Assembly: GCF_025548555.1 (NCBI RefSeq)
Contig: NZ_JAJLPA010000005.1
Coordinates: forward strand, 107,314 to 171,313
Direction: 5' to 3'
Length of the DNA: 64,000 nucleotides
Origin: Sphingomonas sp. A2-49
Lineage (GTDB): Bacteria > Pseudomonadota > Alphaproteobacteria > Sphingomonadales > Sphingomonadaceae
Position 1 is the first letter of the stretch. Every line of letters starts with the position of its first letter. Position numbers and translations under genes: made by a program. Below the pieces are notes generated by a model that saw only the letters and a program-made list of their open reading frames with translations, made no database searches and had not been told where the DNA came from. Below are positions 8,320 through 18,332 of this stretch, piece after piece.

Positions 8320-8994
8320 ATGGCCGTTTTCCTCCGCATCCTGTTCAAGGCCGGGCTGATCTTCGTCGCGGTGTCGGTGCTGTGGGTCGGCCTCTACCGC
8401 TTCGTGCCCGTGCCGTTCACCTGGACGATGGCGGGCGATCTGTTCGCCGGCCGCAGCGTCACCAAGCAGTGGATGCCGCTGTCGAAGATGGACCCCGACA
8501 TGGCGCGCGCCGCCATCGCGGGCGAGGATTCGCGCTTCTGCACGCATCACGGCTTCGATTTCCGCGCGATCGCGGGCGCCGCCTATCGCAACGCGCAGGG
8601 CGGGCGGATCCGCGGCGGATCGACGATCAGCCAGCAGACCGCGAAGAACGCCTTCCTGTTCCAGGGCGGCGGCTATGCCCGCAAGGCGCTCGAGGCGTAT
8701 TTCACCGTCCTGATCGAAGCGCTGTGGGGCAAGCGGCGGATCATGGAGGTCTATCTCAACGTCGCGGAAACCGGAATCGGCACCTATGGCGCGGATGCCG
8801 CGGCGCTGCGCTATTTCCACCACGACGCGACGCGCCTGTCGCCGACCGAGGCGGGCCGCATCGCCGCGGTGCTGCCGCTGCCCAAGAAGCGCGCCGCGAT
8901 CGATCCGCGCGGGTTCGTCCGCCGCCACGGCAACACGCTCGCCCGCTACGTCGGCACGGTGCGACGCAGCGGGCTGGACAGCTGTCTGAAATAG
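8320..8994 (+). CDS. mtgA: Monofunctional peptidoglycan glycosyltransferase
   Basis: A 224-residue GT51 glycosyltransferase that polymerises lipid II into glycan strands on the outer face of the inner membrane. One N-terminal membrane anchor (about residues 6-28, ILFKAGLIFVAVSVLWVGLY) is followed by the GT51 motifs: EDSRFCTHHGFD with the catalytic Glu, RGGSTISQQTAKN, and a later KRRIMEVYLNVAETG. There is no transpeptidase domain, as expected for MtgA. It ends 41 bases before the convergent ybaB stop. Confidence 0.93.
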   Translation: MAVFLRILFKAGLIFVAVSVLWVGLYRFVPVPFTWTMAGDLFAGRSVTKQWMPLSKMDPDMARAAIAGEDSRFCTHHGFDFRAIAGAAYRNAQGGRIRGGSTISQQTAKNAFLFQGGGYARKALEAYFTVLIEALWGKRRIMEVYLNVAETGIGTYGADAAALRYFHHDATRLSPTEAGRIAAVLPLPKKRAAIDPRGFVRRHGNTLARYVGTVRRSGLDSCLK

Positions 8995-9035
8995 CGGCGG
9001 CGTCACCCCGGACCGGCGCGACGCCGCCGACCGCG

Positions 9036-9355
9036 TCAGAACGGCAGCTTGAACCCCGGCGGCAGCGACATGCCGCTCGTCATCTTCGACATCTCCGCGC
9101 CCGACACCGCATCCGCCTTGGTGCGCGCGTCGTTGAACGCGGCCGCCAGCAGATCCTCGAGCATCTGCTTTTCCGACACCTCGATCAGCGAATCGTCGAT
9201 CGCGATGTTGATGATCCGGCCCTTGGCGCTCGCCTTCACCTTGACGAGGCCACCACCCGAGACGCCCTCGACCTCGATCGTGTCGAGCTGGTCCTGCGCC
9301 TTCTGCAATTCGCTCTGGACGTTCTGCGCCATCGCGAGGATTTCATCGAGATTCT

Positions 9356-9359
<4 letters not shown>
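9036..9359 (-). CDS. ybaB: YbaB/EbfC family nucleoid-associated protein
   Basis: A 107-residue YbaB/EbfC protein, a small dimeric DNA-binding protein. It begins MKNLDEILAMAQNVQ, followed by the coiled N-terminal helix and the family core VKVKASAKGRIINIAIDDSL. The start ATG overlaps the dnaX stop codon (ATGA), so it is translationally coupled to dnaX, the usual neighbour. recR, often third in this operon, is absent; mtgA is convergent instead. A longer reading frame upstream in the same frame runs inside dnaX and has no merit. Confidence 0.92.
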
Positions 9360-11011
<1,652 letters not shown>

Positions 11012-11098
11012 CGCACGATCCTATAGGACCCGCCGGCGGCCGTGTCGAAGGGCGAGCGTGCGCTGGCGCTCGCCGCGGCAAGCGGATATCCCGGCAGC

Positions 11099-11368
11099 AT
11101 GGCACCGTCGTCGCACCTGCTCAACGCGTTCCTGTCCACCATGCTCGTCGCCGGCGCGGGCCATTGGGCGATCCGCGCGCTCGCGCCGCTGGCGCCGGCC
11201 CGGTTCGGCGCGTTCATGCTGGCGGTCGGCTATGCCATCGCGCGCTACAGCGGTTCCGCGCCGCCGTGGATGGCGGGCGCGCTGCTGCTGCGTGCCGCGG
11301 GGACGGTGTCGGCGCTCGCACTGCTCTGGTACTGTTGGTTCGGGCGGCGTATCGCCGCCGACCGGTGA
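11099..11368 (+). CDS. Small membrane protein, function unknown
   Basis: An 89-residue hydrophobic protein with two or three likely membrane spans (around LLNAFLSTMLVAGAGHWAI, FGAFMLAVGYAIARY and LLLRAAGTVSALALLWYCWF). I do not recognise a family. ATG at 11099 is taken; a GTG 57 bases upstream in frame would add a basic leader. It is divergent from dnaX and about 100 bases upstream of recJ. Its codon pattern is typical of the region, but a chance frame in GC-rich DNA is possible. Confidence 0.5.
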   Translation: MAPSSHLLNAFLSTMLVAGAGHWAIRALAPLAPARFGAFMLAVGYAIARYSGSAPPWMAGALLLRAAGTVSALALLWYCWFGRRIAADR

Positions 11369-11465
11369 CGGGTGCATCCGGCCCGGTTCGCCGGCCCGGA
11401 CGCCCCGCCCCCGCATATTGCCGCCGCGACCGGCGGCCCGACGCTTCACGGACATCCCGCTTCCC

Positions 11466-13223
11466 ATGACACCCGTTCTCGGCATCACCGATTCGATCCT
11501 TGGCCAGCCCTGGCACTGGCGCGCGCTCGCCGCCGACGCGCGTGACGGCTTCGGCACCGACGACCTCGTCACGCAGCTGCTGCTCGCCCGCGGCGCTCCG
11601 CGCGAGGCGCTGGACCAGCATCGCGCGCCCTCGATCCGCGCGTTCATGCCCGATCCGTCGGTGTTCCGCGACATGGATCGCGCCGCCGAACGCCTCGCCG
11701 ATGCCGTCCAGGCGCAGGAAAGCGTCGCGGTGTTCGGCGACTATGACGTCGACGGCGCGACCTCTGCGGCGCTGCTGATCCGCGTGCTGCGCGACCTCGG
11801 CCTCGCGGCGCGCGCCTATATCCCCGACCGGCTGCGTGAGGGCTATGGCCCGACGGGCGCGGCGCTGGTGCGGCTGGCGAGCGAGGGTGCGTCGCTGATC
11901 GTCACCGTCGACTGCGGCGCGCAGGCGTTCGACGCGCTCGCCGTCGCCCACGCGCATCCCGTCGATGTCGTCGTCGTCGACCACCACAAATGCGCCGCCG
12001 CGCTGCCGGTCGCGCATGCGCTGGTGAATCCCAACCGCCTCGACGAGGCCGAGGGCGCCGCCGCGCACGGTCACCTCGCCGCGGTCGGCGTCTGCTTCCT
12101 GCTCGCCGCCGCGCTGATCCGGACGCTGCGCGCGCGCGGCTTCTTCGCCGACCGCCCCGAACCCCGGCTGATCGACCAGCTCGACATCGTTGCGCTCGGC
12201 ACCGTCGCCGATGTCGCGCAGCTGCGCGGCCTCAACCGCGCCTTCGTCGCGCAGGGGCTGAAGGTGATGGCGCAGCGCCGCAACATCGGCCTTGCCGCGC
12301 TGATCGAGGCGTCGCGGCTGACCCGCGCGCCGACGTGCAGCGACCTCGGCTTCGCGCTCGGGCCGCGCATCAACGCCGGTGGCCGCGTGGGGCGCGCCGA
12401 CCTCGGTGTGCGGCTGCTGACCACTACCGATCCCGACGAGGCGCGCGCGATCGCCGGGGAACTCGACCGGCTCAACGAGGAACGCCGCGCGATCGAGACG
12501 GAGGTGCAGCAGGCCGCCGACGCGATGACCGGCACCGACCGCCGCATCGCGGTCGTCGCCGGCGCCGGCTGGCATCCCGGCGTGATCGGCATCGTCGCCG
12601 GCCGGCTGAAGGAACGTCTCGGCCGCCCCGCGATCGTCATCGCGATCGGTGAGGACGGGATCGGCAAGGGCTCCGGCCGCTCGATCGCCGGCGTCGATCT
12701 CGGCGCGGCCGTGCTCGCCGCCAGGGAGCACGGGCTGCTCGTCGCGGGCGGCGGCCATGCGATGGCGGCGGGGCTGACGATCGCCGCCGACCGGGTCGCG
12801 GCATTCGCCGATTTCCTCGAGGAGCGCCTGTCCGCCGGCGTCGAGCGCGCGATCGGCGCCCGCGCGCTGCTGGTCGACGCGGTGCTCGCCCCCGGCGGGA
12901 TCAGCCCGGCGCTGGTCGACTCGCTCGAGGTCGGCGGCCCGTATGGGATGGGATGGCCCGCCCCCCGCGTCGCCGCCGGGCCGGTGCGGATCGTCAAGGC
13001 CGACGTCGTCGGCAACGGCCACGTCCGCGCCGTCGTGGCGGGCGACGACGGCCGCAGCTTCAAGGCGATGGCGTTCCGCGCCGCCGACACCGCGCTCGGC
13101 CAGGCGCTGCTCGGCGCCGCCCCGCACCGTCGCCTGTGGCTCGCCGGCCGTGCCAGGATCGACGACTGGGGCAGCCGCCCCGCCGCGGAACTGCATCTGG
13201 ACGACGCCGCCTGGGCGAATTGA
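11466..13223 (+). CDS. recJ: Single-stranded-DNA exonuclease RecJ
   Basis: A 585-residue DHH-superfamily 5'-3' exonuclease used in recombination and base-excision or mismatch repair. Metal-binding motifs are visible: VFGDYDVDGATSAALL, VTVDCGA and VVVDHHK (the DHH box), then the DHHA1 region with GRSIAGVDLGAAV and VAGGGHAMAAGLT, and the OB-like C-terminal domain. The frame is open much further upstream, through the antisense of dnaX, but homology begins at MTPVLGITDSILG, so ATG at 11466 is chosen. Confidence 0.95.
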   Translation: MTPVLGITDSILGQPWHWRALAADARDGFGTDDLVTQLLLARGAPREALDQHRAPSIRAFMPDPSVFRDMDRAAERLADAVQAQESVAVFGDYDVDGATSAALLIRVLRDLGLAARAYIPDRLREGYGPTGAALVRLASEGASLIVTVDCGAQAFDALAVAHAHPVDVVVVDHHKCAAALPVAHALVNPNRLDEAEGAAAHGHLAAVGVCFLLAAALIRTLRARGFFADRPEPRLIDQLDIVALGTVADVAQLRGLNRAFVAQGLKVMAQRRNIGLAALIEASRLTRAPTCSDLGFALGPRINAGGRVGRADLGVRLLTTTDPDEARAIAGELDRLNEERRAIETEVQQAADAMTGTDRRIAVVAGAGWHPGVIGIVAGRLKERLGRPAIVIAIGEDGIGKGSGRSIAGVDLGAAVLAAREHGLLVAGGGHAMAAGLTIAADRVAAFADFLEERLSAGVERAIGARALLVDAVLAPGGISPALVDSLEVGGPYGMGWPAPRVAAGPVRIVKADVVGNGHVRAVVAGDDGRSFKAMAFRAADTALGQALLGAAPHRRLWLAGRARIDDWGSRPAAELHLDDAAWAN

Positions 13224-13273
13224 CATATCGGCCCTTGACCGATCGCCGCCCCTCTTCTAGCAGCACCCCCGCT

Positions 13274-13348
13274 GGCCCCTTCGTCTAGCGGTTAGGACGC
13301 GGCCCTTTCACGGCTGAAGCACGGGTTCGATTCCCGTAGGGGTCACCA
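13274..13348 (+). tRNA. tRNA-Glu(UUC)
   Basis: A complete cloverleaf: the acceptor arm GGCCCCT pairs with AGGGGTC (one G-U), the anticodon arm CGGCC/GGCTG encloses the loop CTTTCAC with anticodon TTC, and the T arm contains GGTTCGATTCC. The 3' CCA is encoded in the DNA. No part of its 3' end is repeated elsewhere in the window, so it is not visibly used as an integration site here. Confidence 0.96.
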
Positions 13349-13961
13349 GCGCTTTTTGGGAAGCGCAAACATCTTCCAATCGTTAGAAGGGTATACCAAT
13401 CGGGGGTGCGTCGGTTGGCCAATTTCATGTCTCGCTTTTGTCGGAATAACAGTCGACGATCCGAGCCATGGTATAGTCTGCCAGCTGCTCCTGCTTAGCG
13501 CAGGCGACGCAGATCGCGACCTCGGCGTCGCCCTTCCATCCGCCACTGCCGTGTCGCTGCGGTTCCGGCGATGCGTCGGGTGATCGGTTGGCGCCGCCCG
13601 TGCGCCCGCAGAGCCGGGAGCCGGCCCGATCGGACCACTGGCGCACCGTGTTGCCGAACCCCGGAACCCTGCACGATCGGCCCCATGCATTGATTTCGAA
13701 CGCGTTCATGCCGGGTGTCGCGGATCGGCCTGGCCACCGTTCCGGGGAGGATGCCCGGTTGTCCGCAGCGGGCGTCGATCGGTCAGTCCCGGGCTCGGCG
13801 TGCGGCGCCGATGCTGCGAAACGGGGCGAGCGGACCGCCTGTCGACGATCCGCCCGCCATGTGATCGCGACCGGCGCTTCCCGGCGCGCCGGGCGGATAC
13901 CGGCGGCCCGACCGCGCGCCCTCACAAGGAGGGGCGCGATGCGGACTGCCGGGTGCGCGCG
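13349..13961. other. Intergenic stretch without a recognisable gene
   Basis: About 610 bases between tRNA-Glu and the metalloprotease gene. Open frames exist on both strands (one of up to 166 codons on the minus strand) but their translations are Arg/Pro/Gly-rich, lack a ribosome site and match nothing I know. I see no repeat of the tRNA end and no terminator with a T-run. Confidence 0.5.
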
Positions 13962-15176
13962 TCAGGTGAACCGGACGACGGTCCGGACCGGGCGCCTGCG
14001 GCGCAACGCACCGCCCACCAGCGCGAAGCCGACGATCATCATCCCCCAGGCGGCGGGTTCGGGCACCGCACCCGCCTGATAGTCGCGGTAGATCGACGCC
14101 GTCGTCGCCTTGTAACCGGGGTTGAGCAGCGGGTCGAACGCCAGCTTCCAGCCGATCGCGTCGAACGCCACCAGATCGAGGGCGGTGACCGACGTGGATT
14201 GTCCGTAGGCCACGGTCGGGTCCATGAGGCCGAGCGGATCCTTCAGATCCTTCCAGTGCGACGCCTGTCGACCGTCGCCGTTCAGGATGCCGGTGGAAAA
14301 GCGGGAATCGCCGAAGACCTGGGTCTGCCCCCCGTCGATCGAGAAGTATGGCGTATCCTGCGTCGACCAGTCGAGCTTGCCCGGCGCGCTGTAGCGGAAC
14401 AGGTCGAGCACGGTTCCGATCCCAAAGTCTTCCACACCCCCGGGAAACGTCTCGCCGGAGCCTGGTCCCGTATATTGATCGTAGGTGTCGACGCCGCTGA
14501 TGAAACCCAATGAGTGGCCGATTTCATGGATTGCGACACCGATGAAGTCGATCGCGTCACTGGCGATGCCATCGGTCGGGTCGAAATCGAATTTATAGTC
14601 GGTGCTGAACGACACGACTGCGTCGGGGGCCGTGAAATCGACGGCATTTCCGTTGGCATCGCTGGTGATGCCGAGCGCCTTTACGAGCGAGTTGTTGACG
14701 TAGAGGGCCTGGTTGTTGAGCGAACGATTGTCGTCGAGCCGGGTCGCGGTGTCGACATAGCCATCGCCGGCCGCGTTGAACGCATTGGTCGTCACCGTCA
14801 GCGCCTGATTGCCGTTGAACAGCGTATCGCCCAGCGGCTGCAGATGTGCGAGTGCGAGCGCGTCGACGCTCGACGTCGCCGTGCTGCGCAGTCCGGCATA
14901 GACCTGCGAGTTGAAGGCGGCCGATGCATTCGACCCGGCCTGAGCGAGGATGTTACCACCCAGCGACGTGAAGCCGATCTGAAGATTGACGACCGCATCG
15001 CTTTTCAGCACGCTCGACCAATAGGCTGTCGCGATATCGAAGCCCATGCGGGCCTGGGAACCGGCGCCGGCGCCGCCGAGATCGATGAGGTTGAAGGTCA
15101 GCGCCGATGCCGGCGATGCGACGGCGGTCGCCATCCCGATCGCGCCGAGGAGAAGGGATTTCGAGAGTCTGGACAT
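13962..15176 (-). CDS. Exported zinc metalloprotease with PEPxxW C-terminal sorting tail
   Basis: A 404-residue exported protein. An N-terminal signal peptide (cut probably after ASPASA) leads into a region with the zinc-protease motif HEIGHSLGF (H217, E218, H221) and a downstream Met in LGLMDPTVAYG, consistent with metzincin-like secreted proteases of the group often annotated as NF038122. The C-terminus VPEPAAWGMMIVGFALVGGALRRRR is a PEP motif, membrane span and basic cluster, the sorting signal of the exosortase system; the third position after W is G rather than A. The start at 15176 puts the signal peptide at the N-terminus; longer versions run through the intergenic space. It follows the other PEPxxWA gene by 50 bases, probably in one operon. 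Substrate unknown. Confidence 0.85.
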   Translation of the reverse strand: MSRLSKSLLLGAIGMATAVASPASALTFNLIDLGGAGAGSQARMGFDIATAYWSSVLKSDAVVNLQIGFTSLGGNILAQAGSNASAAFNSQVYAGLRSTATSSVDALALAHLQPLGDTLFNGNQALTVTTNAFNAAGDGYVDTATRLDDNRSLNNQALYVNNSLVKALGITSDANGNAVDFTAPDAVVSFSTDYKFDFDPTDGIASDAIDFIGVAIHEIGHSLGFISGVDTYDQYTGPGSGETFPGGVEDFGIGTVLDLFRYSAPGKLDWSTQDTPYFSIDGGQTQVFGDSRFSTGILNGDGRQASHWKDLKDPLGLMDPTVAYGQSTSVTALDLVAFDAIGWKLAFDPLLNPGYKATTASIYRDYQAGAVPEPAAWGMMIVGFALVGGALRRRRPVRTVVRFT

Positions 15177-15226
15177 GGGATTTCCTGAACTTGCATGGAA
15201 TAGGAAGTGGGCGTGGCCGGCCGGGA

Positions 15227-15895
15227 TCAGGCGACCGGTGCAATGATGCGCCCGGACGCGCGACGCTGACGCAGCGCGGCGCCCGCCATCCCGACGCCGA
15301 GGATCATCAGCGCCCACGATGCCGGTTCCGGTACGGACGGGACACTACTGACGGTATAGTCGATGTTCGTATTGAAGGCCGAATTCCCGGCTTTCGTCCT
15401 GAACCATATGTACTTGATGTTGGCGGGCCGCGAAAACGGCGACGCTGTCTCACCCAGTGTACGGTCCTGCGTGATGGGCGCGAGCGGCGACGGATACCAA
15501 CCCAATACCACGTTTGCCACCAGGTTTTCCGACGGCATCGGCGCCGAGAACGTCATGTAGCCTTGCGACGCATTGTCGTCATTGATCGTGCCAGCGTAAT
15601 CGATCAGGGCAAGACCGAGCTGAACCTTACTGCTGAACTGCTCGCCGTTGATGTCGAATTCGATGATGCCGGATGGATCATCGTAGGATGCAACGGTCTG
15701 GTTGCCAAATTCGGAATTCAGCGTTTCCTTGTCCGTCAGGACAGCGCGGTCGTCGTACCTGATCCGTCCGGTTACCACGTTGGTGGCGAAGGGCGACGTC
15801 TTGGTTCCCGAGAAATCGATCGTCACTATGTCGGCATGCGCCGCCGACAGCGGCACGATCGCGGCCGCGATCGCAAGCACGGTTCTGAATGTCAT
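15227..15895 (-). CDS. Exported protein with PEPxxWA-CTERM sorting tail
   Basis: A 222-residue protein with a signal peptide (MTFRTVLAIAAAIVPLSAAHA) and a C-terminal VPEPASWALMILGVGMAGAALRQRR sorting domain. The middle part looks beta-rich and starts ADIVTIDFSGTKTSPFA, as in many PEP-CTERM surface proteins of unknown role. It is the first gene of a two-gene minus-strand unit with the metalloprotease, reading away from the AT-rich spacer that also precedes the sigma-factor gene, so both units may share control. Confidence 0.82.
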   Translation of the reverse strand: MTFRTVLAIAAAIVPLSAAHADIVTIDFSGTKTSPFATNVVTGRIRYDDRAVLTDKETLNSEFGNQTVASYDDPSGIIEFDINGEQFSSKVQLGLALIDYAGTINDDNASQGYMTFSAPMPSENLVANVVLGWYPSPLAPITQDRTLGETASPFSRPANIKYIWFRTKAGNSAFNTNIDYTVSSVPSVPEPASWALMILGVGMAGAALRQRRASGRIIAPVA

Positions 15896-16816
15896 GGATT
15901 ACCCCCCTGTATCGCTCCCCGCCGGATCATGCCTACGACCCCGATGAAAGCTTAACGGGAGAGTAACAACGTGGTTAACAGTTACAATAATAATTATATT
16001 TGCTTATGCGCTTTCTATAATTAGTTTAGTTACAACTCCGCGTTTTATAATGTCACATTATGTCGTTTCTTTCAGATTACGTGGCTGTCGAATCGCCTTT
16101 TTTCTTTGATTGACAACCTTTTAAACTCGCTTTGCTTCGATCACTCACAAATGCTGTACGACCCAAGTCAGCCAAGCCAGATCTGATTTGGAGGCAGGCC
16201 GCACCCAACGGCACGGCGATCCGACTAAAAAAAGTGATACTGCGGCTTTTGCCGTTATTTTCCATATACATTTCGCGATATTAACCCAATGTCCGCTCGC
16301 TCCCGACATATCTGGGTTACCCACCTAAATGACAGGATATCGTTGCCGATGGAGCATGTTACGGCCGCCTCATGAAACAGACCGCACCGTCGGAAACTTG
16401 CATCGAATTGCCGCGCCGTACGCAATGTGCTTGCTGCACCCGGATGATCGTATCGGCGTCTTTCGGAGCGGCGCTCGTTACTTCGGAGTCCGGAACTGAC
16501 GCGTCGCGGCAAGCCCAAGCGCGCGATGCGCCGTACCTGCTGCCCGTGTCGCCGGCGCCGGCGCCCTCGCCCCGGCACAAATGGCGCCGCTCACATCGGT
16601 GTAAGACGCGCAGGCGGCGACCCGGCCATCGCACGACCGGCAAGTATTGGCGGCACGCCCCTCCTCTGCAACGGCGCCGATGCTCCGACACGACGCTGGC
16701 TCGGTTCGATACCGCACCGATATGGCGCATACCACCCGTGCCCATAAAGGCGGTTCGGCAAGTATTGCGCATGCCGCGATCGTCTGTGACAGTCGCGCCG
16801 TGGAGCGAATACCGGC
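15896..16816. other. AT-rich divergent control region
   Basis: About 920 bases with no convincing gene between the divergent PEPxxWA gene and the ECF sigma gene. Roughly 15,955-16,330 is far richer in A and T than the surroundings, with runs such as AATAATTATATTTG, while 16,380-16,800 is GC-rich again. The open frames here are short or arginine-rich. It is likely to hold the promoters of both units and possibly binding sites for nucleoid proteins; I could not identify a specific sigma site. Confidence 0.6.
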
Positions 16817-17338
16817 ATGACCCATCAGGATCGGATCGAAAGCGGGGTCGACCTCGAATCGGTCTTTCTCGTCCATCGTGCCCAATTGCGTGCGTTCATA
16901 TGCAGCCGGGGCGCCGCCGATCTGGCGGACGATATCTTGCAGGATTTGTGGATCAGAATGCCCCGCCAGCGGACGGATATTGCCTCTCCATTGTCGTATC
17001 TCTATAGAATGGCGACATATTTGGTGTTCGATCGGAACCAGAGCCGATCGGCAAGGCTGGTCCGGGACACCGCCTGGTTCGACGCCCATGGATCGATCGG
17101 GGAGGCGGGCTGCGCGCAACCGACGGCGGAGCGCGTCATGGAGGCACGGCAGACGGTGAGCCGTGCGCTGGAGGCGGTGTCCCGGGAGGGGGAACGGGTG
17201 CTGGCCATCTTTCGACGCCATCGCATCGACGGCTTGACCCAGCGCGAGGTCGCGAGCGAGTTCGGGCTCAGTATCGGAACCGTGGAGGGCGACCTTCGCA
17301 AGGCCTATCGCGCGCTGGTCGCGTTGGAGGAGCATTGA
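16817..17338 (+). CDS. ECF RNA polymerase sigma factor, FecI-like
   Basis: A 173-residue extracytoplasmic-function sigma factor. Region 2 is visible in AADLADDILQDLWIRM followed by SYLYRMATYLVFDR, and region 4 in DGLTQREVASEFGLSIGTVEGDLRKAYRAL, a helix-turn-helix for the -35 element. The FecR anti-sigma gene starts 31 bases after its stop and a TonB receptor with a signalling domain follows, the classical cell-surface-signalling trio. It would be released or activated when the receptor binds its ligand and would then transcribe this locus. Confidence 0.9.
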   Translation: MTHQDRIESGVDLESVFLVHRAQLRAFICSRGAADLADDILQDLWIRMPRQRTDIASPLSYLYRMATYLVFDRNQSRSARLVRDTAWFDAHGSIGEAGCAQPTAERVMEARQTVSRALEAVSREGERVLAIFRRHRIDGLTQREVASEFGLSIGTVEGDLRKAYRALVALEEH

Positions 17339-17369
17339 GGGACATCGCGATGGAGACGGTCTTAGCGGC

Positions 17370-18332
17370 ATGAGAGCGACAGCACCGATCGATGGCGACC
17401 TCGCGTCGACCTGGGCCGGCCGGGCGTCCGAGCTTGCGTTCGACGACTGGGCGGGACTGGCCGCGTGGCTCGACGGGGATCCGGGTCGCAACGCCGCGTT
17501 CGAACGCGCGATGGCCGCGATCGCCCGCTTCGATGCGGCGGTCGCGGATTCGATGGGCGCCGGGACATTGGAGGAGCCGCCCGCGACGCCGCGACCGGTG
17601 GCCCGCGCGCGGTACGGGATCCGGCTGCGCCCGGGCATCGTCATCGCCGCCGCCGCCGGGGTCGGCGTGCTCGCGACCGCCCTCGCCGTCTCGCACAGGC
17701 CGACCGACGTGGCGCAATCACAGGTAGTCGCCGCAGCGGACGCGCGCGCGCGCAGCGTGCGGCTGGCCGATGGAACCCGCGTCGATCTCGCCTGCGGGGC
17801 CGCGATCCGGGTCTACGGATCGCGACGCCGGGCCGACCTGCTCCGCGGCCGTGCGGTGTTCACGGTACGCCACGACGATGCCGCGCCGTTCCGGGTGAGC
17901 GTCGGAGGCCGCGACGTCGTCGACGTCGGGACGATCTTCGAGGTCGAGCGCGCGCGCGGCGGCACGACCGTGAGCGTGGCGGAAGGACGCGTGATCGTCG
18001 ATCCACGTCACGACGCGCTGACCCTGGACGCCGGCTATCAGGCGGAGATGGCGGATCGCGGACCGATGCTGCGCCGCCGCATATTGCCCGATAGCGTCGG
18101 GCAATGGCGGCGCGACCGGCTGACGTTCGCCGGCGCGCGGCTGGAGCGGGTGACCGCAGACCTGTCCGCGGCACTCGGCATGCCGGTCGCGATCGATCCG
18201 TCGATCGCGGACCGCCGGTTTACGGGCACGCTGGTTCCGTCGGCGCTCCGCGCCCGGCCGCAGGATCTGGGGGCGTTGCTGGACGTCAGGGTGATCCGGG
18301 AGGAGGCCGGCTGGCGCTTGCGGGCGGAATGA
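17370..18332 (+). CDS. FecR-family anti-sigma factor / transmembrane sensor
   Basis: A 320-residue inner-membrane regulator. The N-terminal cytoplasmic part (FDDWAGLAAWLDGDPGRNAAFER) is the DUF4880-type FecR N-terminal segment; one membrane span is near residues 90-107 (IVIAAAAGVGVLATALAV); the periplasmic FecR domain follows with RSVRLADGTRVDLACGA and VGTIFEVERARGGTTVSVAEGRV, and a C-terminal STN-like region (FAGARLERVTADLSAAL). It would hold the ECF factor and receive the signal from the TonB receptor's periplasmic domain. Its stop overlaps the receptor's ATG (ATGA), so the two are translationally coupled. Confidence 0.9.
   Translation: MRATAPIDGDLASTWAGRASELAFDDWAGLAAWLDGDPGRNAAFERAMAAIARFDAAVADSMGAGTLEEPPATPRPVARARYGIRLRPGIVIAAAAGVGVLATALAVSHRPTDVAQSQVVAAADARARSVRLADGTRVDLACGAAIRVYGSRRRADLLRGRAVFTVRHDDAAPFRVSVGGRDVVDVGTIFEVERARGGTTVSVAEGRVIVDPRHDALTLDAGYQAEMADRGPMLRRRILPDSVGQWRRDRLTFAGARLERVTADLSAALGMPVAIDPSIADRRFTGTLVPSALRARPQDLGALLDVRVIREEAGWRLRAE

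Noticed and set aside
6856..9006. 716-codon minus-strand frame opposite rpoH, oxidase and mtgA
   Set aside because: Arg/Gly/Asp-rich antisense translation with no domain; the plus-strand genes have clear motifs.
13425..13925. 166-codon minus-strand frame after tRNA-Glu
   Set aside because: Composition is Arg/Pro/Gly-rich, no ribosome site, no family likeness. Left as intergenic.
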